Assembly (NCBI GenBank): GCA_028288625.1
Contig: JAQBNI010000074.1
Coordinates: forward strand, 1 to 64,000
Length of the DNA stretch: 64,000 bases
DNA from: Bacteroidota bacterium
Lineage (GTDB): Bacteria; Bacteroidota; Bacteroidia; Chitinophagales; JADIYW01
Reading direction: 5' to 3'
Shown here: in pieces, positions 16,467-26,563 of the stretch
Numbering within the stretch: position 1 is the stretch's first letter
Layout of the letters: each line of letters starts with the position of its first letter
Notes under the pieces: model-generated
Databases searched by the model: none
What the model was told of the DNA's origin: nothing
What the model saw: the letters and a program-made list of their open reading frames with translations, nothing else
Translations under genes and position numbers: made by a program

Positions 16467-17258
16467 ATGATAAGCAATAATTTATTGTTCTTATTTCTTA
16501 TGCTTTTTAGTTTTCTGTCTTTTTCTACCAACCCGGTTTATTTTAAAACTATTCCAAAAGTTCCTCTCGAAATTTTTATCAATACAACGAATGATATTTT
16601 TTTATTAAAGAAAGGGATGCTGGAAAGATATGATGTGGATGGGAATTTCCTTCAGAACTACGGCAGCATTTATATCAACGACCGTACGCAGATCATCAGC
16701 GTAAATGGTTTTAAGACAATATTGTTTTCCCCGGATTACGGCAAGATCATCCAGCTGGATAATCGCTTAAAAGAAATTGATGTTATCGACGCACTGAACC
16801 TTGGAACGTACATTATTACTTGTGTCGGCGCTTCTTACGACAATAATTTTTTGTGGATATGGGATTCCGGTAATCAGCGATTAGTAAAACTCGACAAAGA
16901 TCACAAGCCGGTTTTTACCAGCAATACCTTATCGCTGTTCGTTGGTAAAAAAATAAACCCCATACAAATTGTAGAATCCGGTATCCTGTTGTACCTGGTG
17001 GATGATCGCAATGGAATTTTTATTTTTGATAACCAGGGAAATTACATCAAGAATATTCCAATTCAGAATACAAAGAACCTTAAAATTATTGAAGGGAAAA
17101 TTTACTACTTCAAGGACAACTGCATTTACGGTTATGATAACATGACCTTTGTTGAAACGCGTTATACAGAAACTCCTGACTTAAAAAATATCCAGATCGG
17201 AAAAACAATTATTGCCGGTATGAATAAGGATGGATTTGTAGAAGTCTGGAAATTCTAG
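16467..17258 (+). CDS. Secreted beta-propeller-like hypothetical protein
   Basis: About 263 residues from ATG 16467, with a hydrophobic signal segment (LLFLFLMLFSFLSFS). The rest repeats a beta-strand pattern (DIFLLKKGMLERYD, KIIQLDNRLKEID, RLVKLDKDHKPVF, GIFIFDNQGNYIKN) like an NHL or WD-type propeller. I do not recognise a specific family. An alternative start at 16434 would overlap the LpxH-like gene and add 11 charged residues. It lies in tandem with the LpxH-like gene and may serve the envelope. Confidence 0.7.
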   Translation: MISNNLLFLFLMLFSFLSFSTNPVYFKTIPKVPLEIFINTTNDIFLLKKGMLERYDVDGNFLQNYGSIYINDRTQIISVNGFKTILFSPDYGKIIQLDNRLKEIDVIDALNLGTYIITCVGASYDNNFLWIWDSGNQRLVKLDKDHKPVFTSNTLSLFVGKKINPIQIVESGILLYLVDDRNGIFIFDNQGNYIKNIPIQNTKNLKIIEGKIYYFKDNCIYGYDNMTFVETRYTETPDLKNIQIGKTIIAGMNKDGFVEVWKF

Positions 17259-17262
17259 CCTG

Positions 17263-17311
17263 CACCTCGTCTACCATCTCGCATCTCATATCTCACTTCT
17301 CACATTTATCT
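17263..17311. repeat. Heptamer array B (7 units) between convergent genes
   Basis: Seven 7-bp units, five of them beginning TCT, such as TCTCGCA, TCTCATA and TCTCACT. The array fills the whole gap between the propeller gene and the convergent DUF4293 gene and supplies that gene's stop codon (17306-17308). Confidence 0.8.
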
Positions 17312-17716
17312 TAACCTATCCATTGATTTCACTAAATTTTCATCGTGCTTAATTCCTTTGTAAGCAAGGAAATTAAAAATTAAAACAAACAACGGGAAGA
17401 TAACTGCAGGTCCGAATTGATAATGGTCTTTTTGATGTAATACAATGGCATACACGGAGAGCCCGATCAAACCGAACGACAATAATATTGAAAGCAATAC
17501 GGTTTTCATTTGTACTTTTCTTTTATTGAAGAGGAAGATGCTGAGAAATGAAACTGCAGAGATCACCCCGCACAAAAAACTAAAATCATCCCTCATCATC
17601 CCTTTCATAATAATAATAGATCCGTTCATTTGTATTTTACCAAATGACACAAATAAGAAAACAATAGCAGCGAGCGCTGCCAGGAAAAGATATACGGATT
17701 GAATACGCTGTATCAT
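17306..17716 (-). CDS. DUF4293 family membrane protein
   Basis: 136-residue protein with four predicted transmembrane helices (about 8-26, 45-62, 74-91 and 101-119). The N-terminus MIQRIQSVYLFLAALAAIV matches what I know of DUF4293, a family confined to the Bacteroidetes with no known function. It has a short charged C-terminal tail after the last helix. It is divergent from truA with 109 bp between, and it converges on the propeller gene across heptamer array B. Confidence 0.8.
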   Translation of the reverse strand: MIQRIQSVYLFLAALAAIVFLFVSFGKIQMNGSIIIMKGMMRDDFSFLCGVISAVSFLSIFLFNKRKVQMKTVLLSILLSFGLIGLSVYAIVLHQKDHYQFGPAVIFPLFVLIFNFLAYKGIKHDENLVKSMDRLR

Positions 17717-17825
17717 AGGATTAATTTTAGAATTAACGAATCAAAATAATCAGGGCTGTAAAATTATAAATTAAACACCAAACTAAAAAGAATGTCTTGT
17801 ATCTTCGAGCCTGTATTGATTGATT

Positions 17826-18599
17826 ATGCGTTATTTCCTAAAACTTTCTTATAATGGCAGGAATTATTCCGGGTGGCAGCGCCAGGAAAATGCTATTTCC
17901 ATACAGCAAGTAGTAGAAGAAAATTTATCCAAAATATGGAGAGAAAAAATTGAAATGACAGGCTGTGGTCGAACAGATACCGGCGTGCATGCAAAACAAT
18001 ATTATGCGCATTTCGACGCGGAAAAACATATCCCGGATAATTTCTTATACCGCATCAACCATATTCTTCCGGGAGATATTGCGATTATAAATTTGTCGAA
18101 AGCTAAAGAAGAACTGCATGCACGGTTTGATGCACAGCTAAGAACATATAAATATTTCATCCATTATCGTAAAGATCCTTTCTTAGACGAAACGAGTTTT
18201 TTAATTTATGAATGGAAACCGGATATTCAAAAGATGAATCATTGTGCACAGCAATTGCTGGGTACGAATGATTTTTCTGCATTTGAAAAAAAAGGAAGTG
18301 ATAATAAAACATCAATTTGTGAAATACATAGCGCCGCCTGGCAAAAAACAAAAGAGGGCTTAGTATTTACGATTTCTGCAGATCGTTTTTTGCGGAACAT
18401 GGTGCGCAGGTTAACGTCTGCGCTTTTATTAGTAGGAACAGGAAGAATGGATGAACAGGAATTCATCAATGCCGTTTTACATAAGCGGACTTTGGATGTA
18501 AAGCTTGCAGTTCCGGCAAAAGGATTATTTTTGTGGGAAGTAAAATATCCGGTTAATTCAATGCGCATAATAGAGAATAAAAAAGATAATGGAAAATAA
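17826..18599 (+). CDS. truA: tRNA pseudouridine synthase A
   Basis: Pseudouridylates U38-40 of the tRNA anticodon arm. About 257 residues. The catalytic Asp is in GCGRTDTGVHAKQY near residue 50, and the N-terminus RYFLKLSYNGRNYSGWQRQ and the late FLRNMVRRL motif are standard. I chose ATG 17826 over 17820. The end overlaps the ABC transporter gene by 11 bp, so the two are coupled. Confidence 0.95.
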   Translation: MRYFLKLSYNGRNYSGWQRQENAISIQQVVEENLSKIWREKIEMTGCGRTDTGVHAKQYYAHFDAEKHIPDNFLYRINHILPGDIAIINLSKAKEELHARFDAQLRTYKYFIHYRKDPFLDETSFLIYEWKPDIQKMNHCAQQLLGTNDFSAFEKKGSDNKTSICEIHSAAWQKTKEGLVFTISADRFLRNMVRRLTSALLLVGTGRMDEQEFINAVLHKRTLDVKLAVPAKGLFLWEVKYPVNSMRIIENKKDNGK

Positions 18600-20457
18600 A
18601 AAATTAAAAGGAGGCGATTGGGTTACACTCAAAAGAGTGATCAGGCTTGCTATTCCTTTTCGCAATTTATTTATCCTGTCGCTGAGCTTTGGAATTTTTG
18701 CTGCTATTGTTACGGCGCTTCGTCCGTACCTCATTCAAATTACCGTTGATAAAAATATTATTGAATTGAACGGGAAAGGCTTGGGCACAATGGGGCTTAT
18801 TTTACTCGGAACGTTAGTGTTGGAATTTGTGATCAAGTATGTATTCGGTTTAAGCTCAACAAAGCTCGGACAAAATATTATGCTGAATCTTCGGACTGAA
18901 TTATTCAACCACGTGCAAACGATGCGTCTTAAATTTTTCGACACAACACCTGTCGGCATTATCACCACGCGTACGATTAATGATATTGAAGCCATCAATA
19001 ATATTTTTGCGGAAGGACTGATTGCTATCGTGGCAGACGTGTTAACACTGATCTTCGTAGTTGTATTTATGTTTTTTATCAACTGGAAACTAACGCTGGT
19101 CTGCCTCACCACATTTCCTATTATTTTAGCTGCGACTTATGTTTTTAAAGAGAAAGTGCGCGTTTCGTTTAATGAGGTTCGCGACAAAGTTGCGCAGTTG
19201 AATGCGTTCGTACAGGAACACATTTCGGGCATGCGCATGGTGCAGATCTTTAATGCGCAGGAAAGAGAATTTAATAAATTTGAAGAATTGAACAGGAAGC
19301 ATTATGCAGCAAACGACAAATCTGTTTTGTATTATTCTATCTTTTTCCCTGTTGTCGAAATTATTTTAGCGCTTGCAATTTCGCTGATGATCTGGTACGG
19401 ATCATTGTTGATCATTAACAGGGATGCTACAATAACTTCGCATTATATGATTTCGGGTTTTATGAAAATAATTAAAGTGAATGATCCGAATGCGACAGGG
19501 TTGGGGCTCTTCACGGCGTTTATTTTATATCTTAATCTTGCTTTTCGCCCATTGCGTATGCTCGCGGATAAATTTAATACGCTGCAGATGGGCATCATTG
19601 CATCCGAAAGAGTTTTCAGGTTGCTGGATACCGAAGAAAAAATTGAAGACACCGGAACCTACGCGCCTGCTAAGATAAATGGCGACATAGAATTCAGGAA
19701 TGTGTGGTTCGCTTATAGCCGTGATAATTATGTGTTGAAAGATATTTCTTTTAAGGTCTCTGCCGGTGAAACCCTAGCAATTGTTGGTGCTACCGGTTCA
19801 GGAAAATCTTCGACGATAAATATTTTAAACAGGTTTTATGATATTCAGAAAGGGGAGATCTTACTTGATGGAGTTGACGCAAAAGAATATAAATTGAATA
19901 AATTCCGTTCGTATATCGGAACAGTGTTGCAAGATGTTTTTTTGTTTTCAGGTTCTGTGCTGGATAATATCACTTTAAAAAATCCTGCGATTACACTGGA
20001 ACAGGCGATAGAAGCAAGCAAGCTGGTAGGTGCACACGATTTTATCATGGCGTTACCTAACGGTTATCATCACAATGTAATGGAGCGCGGATCAACATTG
20101 TCAGTAGGTCAGCGGCAGCTGATCTCGTTCATTCGCGCGCTTGTATACGATCCTCAGATACTTATTTTAGATGAAGCTACTTCCAGCGTCGATACGGAAT
20201 CGGAATTACTTATACAAAACGCCATACAAAAATTAGTGAAGGGAAGAACTTCTATCGTTATCGCGCATCGCTTATCTACCATACAAAATGCAGATAAAAT
20301 TATGGTATTGGAAAAAGGGGAGATCAAGGAAATTGATACACATGAAGAATTATTAAAGAAAGGCGAAGGCTATTATAAAAAACTCTACGAAATGCAGTTC
20401 CAAAAGACTGATGTCGTCGCTTCAGCCCTGATTGATTCCATCGCTTCGAGCGATTGA
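18589..20457 (+). CDS. ABC transporter, fused membrane and ATPase domains (MsbA/lipid exporter type)
   Basis: 622-residue type IV half-transporter. It has six transmembrane helices in the first ~340 residues. The ATPase domain has Walker A GATGSGKSS near 400-408, signature LSVGQRQLISF near 504, Walker B ILILDEATSS near 525 and the switch His in VIAHRLSTI. Such exporters move lipids or hydrophobic compounds and work as homo- or heterodimers; no second half-transporter is adjacent. It is translationally coupled to truA. Its end is 1 bp from the convergent lycopene cyclase gene. Confidence 0.93.
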   Translation: MENKKLKGGDWVTLKRVIRLAIPFRNLFILSLSFGIFAAIVTALRPYLIQITVDKNIIELNGKGLGTMGLILLGTLVLEFVIKYVFGLSSTKLGQNIMLNLRTELFNHVQTMRLKFFDTTPVGIITTRTINDIEAINNIFAEGLIAIVADVLTLIFVVVFMFFINWKLTLVCLTTFPIILAATYVFKEKVRVSFNEVRDKVAQLNAFVQEHISGMRMVQIFNAQEREFNKFEELNRKHYAANDKSVLYYSIFFPVVEIILALAISLMIWYGSLLIINRDATITSHYMISGFMKIIKVNDPNATGLGLFTAFILYLNLAFRPLRMLADKFNTLQMGIIASERVFRLLDTEEKIEDTGTYAPAKINGDIEFRNVWFAYSRDNYVLKDISFKVSAGETLAIVGATGSGKSSTINILNRFYDIQKGEILLDGVDAKEYKLNKFRSYIGTVLQDVFLFSGSVLDNITLKNPAITLEQAIEASKLVGAHDFIMALPNGYHHNVMERGSTLSVGQRQLISFIRALVYDPQILILDEATSSVDTESELLIQNAIQKLVKGRTSIVIAHRLSTIQNADKIMVLEKGEIKEIDTHEELLKKGEGYYKKLYEMQFQKTDVVASALIDSIASSD

Positions 20458-20458
20458 A

Positions 20459-21133
20459 TCAGGCAGCCTTTAATTTCTCATACATCGAAACATTCATCAG
20501 CAACAATAACAGGCAATAGATCGTATCTTCTACAGGAATAGTAAAAATCCGAACTCCCATATTTTCAGCATTATTATAAGTGACAACAGGCAACGCAGTT
20601 AAGATTCCATTTATTATAAAAAAGGGGATAAGGGAAAAAAAATAAGCAACATAAAATCTTCCCAGCCATTTCGGATTTAAAACAAATTGTACAAAAGCCA
20701 ACAATACGGCAGCAGAAATAAAATTAAATGCAGTGTATGCGCGATGAATATAGAAAATGCTTGTTATACTGATAACGATAAGTATATAAAGATTTATCCA
20801 AAAGACGTCCTGCGTTAAAATGTTTTTCTGGAAATAATAATTGACGCATTCATAAATAAAAATGCAGGAAAAAGGCACGCAAATAAAAAACATCCATTCT
20901 TCAACAGGCAATAAAAAAAAATTATATCCAAGTATGTATTCATTATTAAAACTCCAGATGCCTCTTTGTGTAAATGCATGATCCCATATAATAAAATAAG
21001 TACCTGTAACGAAGAATGGCAGTACTAAATATTTCCATTTCTTATAATACTGTATCCGTTTGTCAAAGCTATACAGCAAAGGACCTGCAATGGTCAGCAG
21101 CATTAAAATGACGTATGTATATTTGGCAGACAC
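20459..21133 (-). CDS. Lycopene cyclase (fused CrtYc-CrtYd / CarR type)
   Basis: 224-residue membrane protein with two homologous halves of about three helices each. The first half ends in the motif LLPVEEWMFFICVP, and the second in FTIPVEDTIYCLLLL. The duplicated PxEE/PxED motif is diagnostic of the heterodimeric-type lycopene cyclase in its fused form. It also has the conserved DHAFTQRGIWSFNNEY segment. It should cyclise lycopene ends to beta-ionone rings. It is the last gene of the crtI-crtB-cyclase operon (29 bp after crtB). Confidence 0.9.
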   Translation of the reverse strand: MSAKYTYVILMLLTIAGPLLYSFDKRIQYYKKWKYLVLPFFVTGTYFIIWDHAFTQRGIWSFNNEYILGYNFFLLPVEEWMFFICVPFSCIFIYECVNYYFQKNILTQDVFWINLYILIVISITSIFYIHRAYTAFNFISAAVLLAFVQFVLNPKWLGRFYVAYFFSLIPFFIINGILTALPVVTYNNAENMGVRIFTIPVEDTIYCLLLLLMNVSMYEKLKAA

Positions 21134-21162
21134 TATAATAATTCAGCGAAACAAAAATAACA

Positions 21163-22008
21163 TTATAAGAGATTAAATGAATTTTTTACAATTACATTCA
21201 TCATTAAATAAGCTTTTCTTTTGTCGCTGATGCGGATGCGTTCCGCCAGGATGGTTTCAGTGGAAGCATTTCGCAGCTTGCGAAATAGATGCAGGTAATA
21301 AAGGTATGCAAGATAAACGCCGCGCCGCGCACTCTTCGGGAGGCAACGAATTCCTTCTAACGATTCATCGAGATTTTGCTGAATGTCTTTTAATATTTCC
21401 TGTTTGGCATATTCATCAAATTTGGAAAGATCAAGACCCGGAAAATATATTCTACCGCGTTCATTAAGATCGCTCTTCATATCACGCAAAAAATTTATTT
21501 TCTGGAATGCAGCACCGAGACTTTTTGCAGAAGGTGCAAGATCTTCGTAAAGCTTTCTATCATTCCCGGTAAATACCTGCAGGCACATTAACCCCACAAC
21601 TTCCGCAGACCCGTAAATATACTTTTCATATAAAGCTCTGTTCTCGTAAGTGTTTTTATGAAGGTCCATTTCCATAGAACCTAAAAAATCATTGATCAAC
21701 TCATGATCGATCCCGTATTCATTCACCACTTCCTGGAACGAATGCAGGATAGGGTTTAAGCTGATTTTTTGTGTAATAGCTTTGAAAGTTTCTTGCCTGT
21801 AATCCTGCAGCAATTCTTTTTTATTGAAGGCGTGAAAAGTATCCACGATCTCATCCGCAAAGCGTACAAAGCCATAAATGCTGTAAATCGGATCTCTTAA
21901 TTCTTTGTCGAATAAGCGGATGCCAACGGAAAACGAAGTGGAATATTTTTTCGTGATGATCTCGCTGCATTTCACACAGCTTGATTGATATAACTGCATA
22001 CTAGTCAT
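21163..22008 (-). CDS. crtB: Phytoene synthase
   Basis: Condenses two geranylgeranyl diphosphates to phytoene. 281 residues with the two Asp-rich motifs: DEIVD in the segment GFVRFADEIVDTFH, and DMKSD in NFLRDMKSDLNERGRIYFP. KKYSTSFSVG near the N-terminus is also standard. It overlaps crtI by 8 bp, so it is translationally coupled to the desaturase. Confidence 0.95.
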   Translation of the reverse strand: MTSMQLYQSSCVKCSEIITKKYSTSFSVGIRLFDKELRDPIYSIYGFVRFADEIVDTFHAFNKKELLQDYRQETFKAITQKISLNPILHSFQEVVNEYGIDHELINDFLGSMEMDLHKNTYENRALYEKYIYGSAEVVGLMCLQVFTGNDRKLYEDLAPSAKSLGAAFQKINFLRDMKSDLNERGRIYFPGLDLSKFDEYAKQEILKDIQQNLDESLEGIRCLPKSARRGVYLAYLYYLHLFRKLRNASTETILAERIRISDKRKAYLMMNVIVKNSFNLL

Positions 22009-23476
22009 GGTCCTGTAATATTCTTTCAGTCACTAATTTTGATCCGATCACTACAATAGGCAAGCCGGTTCCGGGGACTGTACTTGCGCCAACGTAATAT
22101 AAATTATTCATATGCTCATCCTTATTTTTTGGTCGCATCGCAGCAACCTGGTTTAAGCCGTGCGCCAATCCTAACCCCGAACCTTTGTATAAATTAAACA
22201 TAGTTTCCCAGTCTTCCGGTGTGTATATGGTTTGCGTCATCCTGTTTTGTATCAGGTCAAATCCTGTTCGTTCACTCATATCTTTCAGGATGGTATCGGC
22301 AAATTTTTCTTTGTCTTCCCAATTATTTTTAAAACGCCTGTCCGGAACAGGACAAAGAATAAAAATATTTTCACAGCCGTTCGGCGCACAACCCGGATTT
22401 GATATTGATGAAACATTTACATAGTAATAAGGTTTTTCAGGCGCGGCAGTTAACTTAAATATATTGTCGGAATATTCCTTGAAATTGCTTCCGAGAAAGT
22501 AGTTATGATGATGAAGATCTTTGACTTTTCCTTTTACGCCTAAATAAATAGTGAAGGGTGCAAGAGTCCAGTCTTTTTGTGCTAATTTTTTTTCAGAGAA
22601 TTTCTTTCTATTGAGGATGGATCCTCTGAATGCAGCAGCATCTCCATTGCAGACAAAAATATCGCTATGCCATTCTTTGCCGAGCTTATCCGTAAATGAG
22701 ATTACGCTATCATTTTCTTTATTCACAGAAATAATTTCCGTATTGAAATGAAATTTTACACCACGTTCAATCAGCAGCTTTTGTATTTCTTCCACGATCT
22801 TATACATACCGCCGTTTATATTCCAGTAGCCGTCGTGTTTTAATTCCGTATAGTTGAGCAAACTGTAAACTGCAGGTGTATCAAATGGCGTAGATCCCAG
22901 AAAAAATGCAACAAGCGAGAAGATCACTTTTACATGTTCTGAATCGAAATTGCGTTCCAGCTCTTTCCACATTGATCGAAATAGTAACGGCGTATGTTTT
23001 ACAGGAACACTCGTCAATGCCAAAGCATATTGTATCAAATTATCATAGTTGCGTTTGATGATCACGTGTTCTGTATCATGGAATATTTGCCCTGCTTTTG
23101 CTAAGTATTTTTTTGCTTTTGTTTCAAAATGCGGTTCGATCGCTGCAAATTCCCTAGCTAGTTTATCGAGCTCTTTATAAATATGGTAAGGCTTTTCTTT
23201 TCCTGCAAAATAGACGGAGTACACAGGATCGAGCTCGTTCATTTGCAAAGGATTTTCAACCTTGCAATAATTAAACAATTCTGAAAACTCGTAACTCATG
23301 CTGAAAAACGACGGACCAACATCAAATGTAAACCCGTCTTTTTTAAGCTGGTTTAATCGTCCCCCCGCCTGGTGATGTTTTTCAACGATCTCTACTTCGT
23401 AACCGTGTGTAGTTAAACGTAATGCTGTAGACAAGCCGCCAAGTCCTGCACCGATAATTAGAACTTTCTTTGCCAA
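22001..23476 (-). CDS. crtI: Phytoene desaturase (CrtI family)
   Basis: FAD-dependent carotene desaturase, 491 residues. It has the N-terminal dinucleotide motif IIGAGLGGLSTALRL with the acidic residue in VEKHHQAGGRL, and the C-terminal CrtI signature VPGTGLPIVVIGSKLV. The start is a TTG (MAKKVLIIGAG); no ATG is available in frame before the Rossmann motif. It heads the carotenoid operon, and heptamer array C lies 58 bp upstream. CrtI and related CrtD/CrtN enzymes are similar, so the exact number of desaturations is not certain. Confidence 0.92.
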   Translation of the reverse strand: MAKKVLIIGAGLGGLSTALRLTTHGYEVEIVEKHHQAGGRLNQLKKDGFTFDVGPSFFSMSYEFSELFNYCKVENPLQMNELDPVYSVYFAGKEKPYHIYKELDKLAREFAAIEPHFETKAKKYLAKAGQIFHDTEHVIIKRNYDNLIQYALALTSVPVKHTPLLFRSMWKELERNFDSEHVKVIFSLVAFFLGSTPFDTPAVYSLLNYTELKHDGYWNINGGMYKIVEEIQKLLIERGVKFHFNTEIISVNKENDSVISFTDKLGKEWHSDIFVCNGDAAAFRGSILNRKKFSEKKLAQKDWTLAPFTIYLGVKGKVKDLHHHNYFLGSNFKEYSDNIFKLTAAPEKPYYYVNVSSISNPGCAPNGCENIFILCPVPDRRFKNNWEDKEKFADTILKDMSERTGFDLIQNRMTQTIYTPEDWETMFNLYKGSGLGLAHGLNQVAAMRPKNKDEHMNNLYYVGASTVPGTGLPIVVIGSKLVTERILQDHD

Positions 23477-23533
23477 AATGAGTAATTAAATTCTTAACCG
23501 CATTAGAGCAGAATTGTTTACGGCTTATTAAAA

Positions 23534-23568
23534 TAAGTTATAAGTAAGAAGTTATAAGCAAGTGAAGA
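23534..23568. repeat. Heptamer array C (5 units) upstream of crtI
   Basis: Units such as TAAGTTA, TAAGTAA and GAAGTTA in exact 7-bp register. It lies between crtI (start 23476) and the end of the AddB-like gene (23570), and no consensus promoter for crtI is seen in the remaining spacer. Confidence 0.75.
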
Positions 23569-23569
23569 A

Positions 23570-26362
23570 TTACTGTATACCAAGCAGGTCGGCATAAGGA
23601 GAATAAACATACGCGTCTTCATTATTCGTCTGGATAAATTCATCGTTGTAAATAATTTCACTAACTAACTGCGAGAGGCGTTTTTCAAATGATAACAGCA
23701 GTTCTACAGGAATGGGTTGCGCATCATTCAGATAGGAAATGCCTTCCTTCATTTTTTTTGCGTGATGATAACCGACATAAATTTCGCCACAGTCGTGTAA
23801 TTTATAATACATCAATGCATATAGAATGCCCTGGAATATTGCGCTGTAATCTTTTTGTTTGAAAATAAACATGCTGTCTAAAAATGGCTGCGGGTCTTCT
23901 CCATCAGCAATGTTCGGAAATTTCGGGATCTCGATCTGCCCGGTTTTATAATCGATGATCCTTACCGCATGTTCATTTATTTTATCAATGCGATCAAATG
24001 TTCCTTGGATGGAAGCGAATGAGCCATTTTCAAGTTGTAGATTATTCCACACAAATTTTTCTTCGGTTTTAAGAATGAAAAGGTCTCCCATCAGTGCGTC
24101 ATTCTGAATAATTTTCTGCGCTATCCTTTCAATAATTTTCAATTGTAATTTGTTGCTGCCTTGTATGATCTCTTTCGGTAGTTCAAGATCAATGCACGCT
24201 TGTTTTATTTTTTCACGGATAAAATATTCTGCACTGAATGATTTGATCATTTCCGCATTGATCAATTTATTTAAAAAAGGATGATAAACCAATTCCAAAA
24301 CTTTATGCAATATTTGTCCGAAAACTGCAGCATCAATTTCTTCAGCCAGTTCTTCCGGTTCTTTTATTCCTGCAACATATCGTAAGTAAAACTGCAAGGG
24401 ACATTTAATATAAATTTTAAGTGATGAAGGAGAGAATACGCGTTGTTGTAACAGAGCGATCATCTCCGGTGTTTTTTTAATTCTTAACACACTGCCTTCA
24501 CTTGTAGCAGAAATATTCTTTTCTTCTATCATCGCGATACAATCGCTGATGTTATTTTTTTCTGTGTCGAGATCGTGCTGTATCTGCCTGATAAACCTGC
24601 TCTTTTCGCTGGCATTATCGCTGATCTGGTTGTTGTAAATTAAATGAATATTTTTGGCGCGTTTTAACAGCCTGTAAAAATGATATGCGTTGATGCCATC
24701 GAATTGCTCAAAGGTGGGTAGTCCAAAGCCTTTCCGCAAATTATATGGAATAAAGGAATTCGTTTTATTCGTTCCGGGCAAATTATCGTCGTTCAGGGAA
24801 AGAATAAATAAATTATCAAAATCCAGGATACGCGTTTCGAGGAAGCCCATGATCTGGATATTGCTTTTTGTATTTGTTTCAAAAGGGATTTTTAGTGTTG
24901 CGAGAAATTGCTTCACGATGAATGGCAACGCATTCCTGTTCACTTCTAATTGATTAGCTTGCAAGGAACCTAAAAGCAAGGTAAGCTGCGAAACAATAGA
25001 TTCCTTCACAGGTTCAAAATATGGATCGTAATTTTTTAGGGAAAGAATGATGTTGATGACAACATTCAGTATTTGCTGAGAAGTTGAAACATTTTCCAGG
25101 ATGGCAGCCGGAAAAAATTCTGCGAGAATCTCCTGCGGCATATAGGGAACAAAATAAGGAAGTATATTTTCCAGCTTTTGTTTTTCCAACACGTTGTTTT
25201 TCAGGAATGCATGTTTCGCAAGCGCAGCAATATCTTTGTGGTAATATTCTATTTTTGAATTTTCCATCCGTGCATTGCCGTACAGCTTAAATAATAAATT
25301 GGTGAACAGGTACAATTCGCTTTCTGAAACAGTATAACCCATGGTAATATTGGCATGGCTCGCATCAATAGAAAATAATAAAGGTTGTAATAAATGTTCA
25401 TCGCACAAAACAATAGCGGTAGTTTCATTTTCTTTCGGAGCAAGGTTATCTGCTACATATTCCGCTTGTGCAACATTGGAAGAAATACCGATAATATCAA
25501 TATTTTTATCATGGTTAAGTGATGACTCCATGATCCAGTGACTGTTTTCTCCTGAAAATTTCTGTTGATAGTCGCGCAAAAAATTACCCGCTTCATGCAG
25601 CTTGTTTTCCATGAAATGTGCATCAGCATCCCACCAGAATTCCGTGGGATAAGTCTTTTCAACCAGCTGGAATATCTTTTCTTCACAAACGGACAGCGCG
25701 TTAAATCCGCAAAAAGAGATCTTTTGATAAGGTAATTTTAATTTTTCACTCTTCAGGTTTTCATAAACTTCGCGGTACGCCATTCCTTCATACGCAAAAT
25801 TTTCTTTCTTCAGTCTTTCATGCAGGACTGTATAAATATCTCCAAGTAAACTCCATGTTTTTATAAACTCTGTTTTGTAAATATTTTCTTTGTTGTTATC
25901 GCGTGTTGTTGTGGTAAGAATAAATTGTTCGATGTATTTTCTCGTTTCTTCAGAAATATAAAAGCTATCATCAATTTCTTTTTGCGCTTTAAGCAACGAG
26001 AACAATTGATTTACATTCACTAAATATTTATCACATTCATCCAGATCTTTTAAGATCATTTTCCCCCACGGCAAAAATTTCTCCAGCGGCTGATGTGTTG
26101 CAGTTAATTCATTTTGTATTTGATAAACCTGCAGTAACAAATGCCAGTCATCCTTTATAATAAAAGAAGAATACTGAGTGATGAATTCCTGGATAGTGAT
26201 AGTTTCAGGAAGGATAAAATTTTCGCCGGTAAATTTTTGCTGAAGGAAATTCGTAAAATAAATTGCCGCTCTTTTGGTGGGGAAAATGTAGCACGAATCA
26301 TAAAGGTACGGCAAATTTTCTTTCGTAACAGACTCCGCGATTTTTTGTAAAAAAGCTTCCAT
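23570..26362 (-). CDS. AddB-like PD-(D/E)XK nuclease
   Basis: About 930 residues. The N-terminal two-thirds resemble the degenerate helicase-like region of AddB/RecC-type subunits (begins YLYDSCYIFPTKRAAIYF, no convincing Walker A). The C-terminal nuclease has the entry motif SSLKIYIKCPLQFYLRYVAG and the catalytic IIDYKTGQIE (Asp, x, Lys) followed by the GILYALMYYK helix. I chose ATG 26362 over a TTG 15 bp upstream. In the Bacteroidetes the AddA/UvrD-like partner is often encoded separately, and it is not in this window. Only one clear Cys is at the cluster position, so an iron-sulfur cluster is uncertain. Confidence 0.8.
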   Translation of the reverse strand: MEAFLQKIAESVTKENLPYLYDSCYIFPTKRAAIYFTNFLQQKFTGENFILPETITIQEFITQYSSFIIKDDWHLLLQVYQIQNELTATHQPLEKFLPWGKMILKDLDECDKYLVNVNQLFSLLKAQKEIDDSFYISEETRKYIEQFILTTTTRDNNKENIYKTEFIKTWSLLGDIYTVLHERLKKENFAYEGMAYREVYENLKSEKLKLPYQKISFCGFNALSVCEEKIFQLVEKTYPTEFWWDADAHFMENKLHEAGNFLRDYQQKFSGENSHWIMESSLNHDKNIDIIGISSNVAQAEYVADNLAPKENETTAIVLCDEHLLQPLLFSIDASHANITMGYTVSESELYLFTNLLFKLYGNARMENSKIEYYHKDIAALAKHAFLKNNVLEKQKLENILPYFVPYMPQEILAEFFPAAILENVSTSQQILNVVINIILSLKNYDPYFEPVKESIVSQLTLLLGSLQANQLEVNRNALPFIVKQFLATLKIPFETNTKSNIQIMGFLETRILDFDNLFILSLNDDNLPGTNKTNSFIPYNLRKGFGLPTFEQFDGINAYHFYRLLKRAKNIHLIYNNQISDNASEKSRFIRQIQHDLDTEKNNISDCIAMIEEKNISATSEGSVLRIKKTPEMIALLQQRVFSPSSLKIYIKCPLQFYLRYVAGIKEPEELAEEIDAAVFGQILHKVLELVYHPFLNKLINAEMIKSFSAEYFIREKIKQACIDLELPKEIIQGSNKLQLKIIERIAQKIIQNDALMGDLFILKTEEKFVWNNLQLENGSFASIQGTFDRIDKINEHAVRIIDYKTGQIEIPKFPNIADGEDPQPFLDSMFIFKQKDYSAIFQGILYALMYYKLHDCGEIYVGYHHAKKMKEGISYLNDAQPIPVELLLSFEKRLSQLVSEIIYNDEFIQTNNEDAYVYSPYADLLGIQ

Positions 26363-26563
26363 CCGCCTAATATACAAAATCTATATTTTATTGGCATACG
26401 CGTAAAGCCGTTCACCATTCATTCACAAAATGAACACCACATAAATTCAATAACCTTCACAAAACGGATATGCTTTTCCAATAAAGCCCCGCAACATTCA
26501 AACTGCCTTTACGCGCTAGTGACATCCACCATATTACTTTGCAATATCAAAACACACACACAC

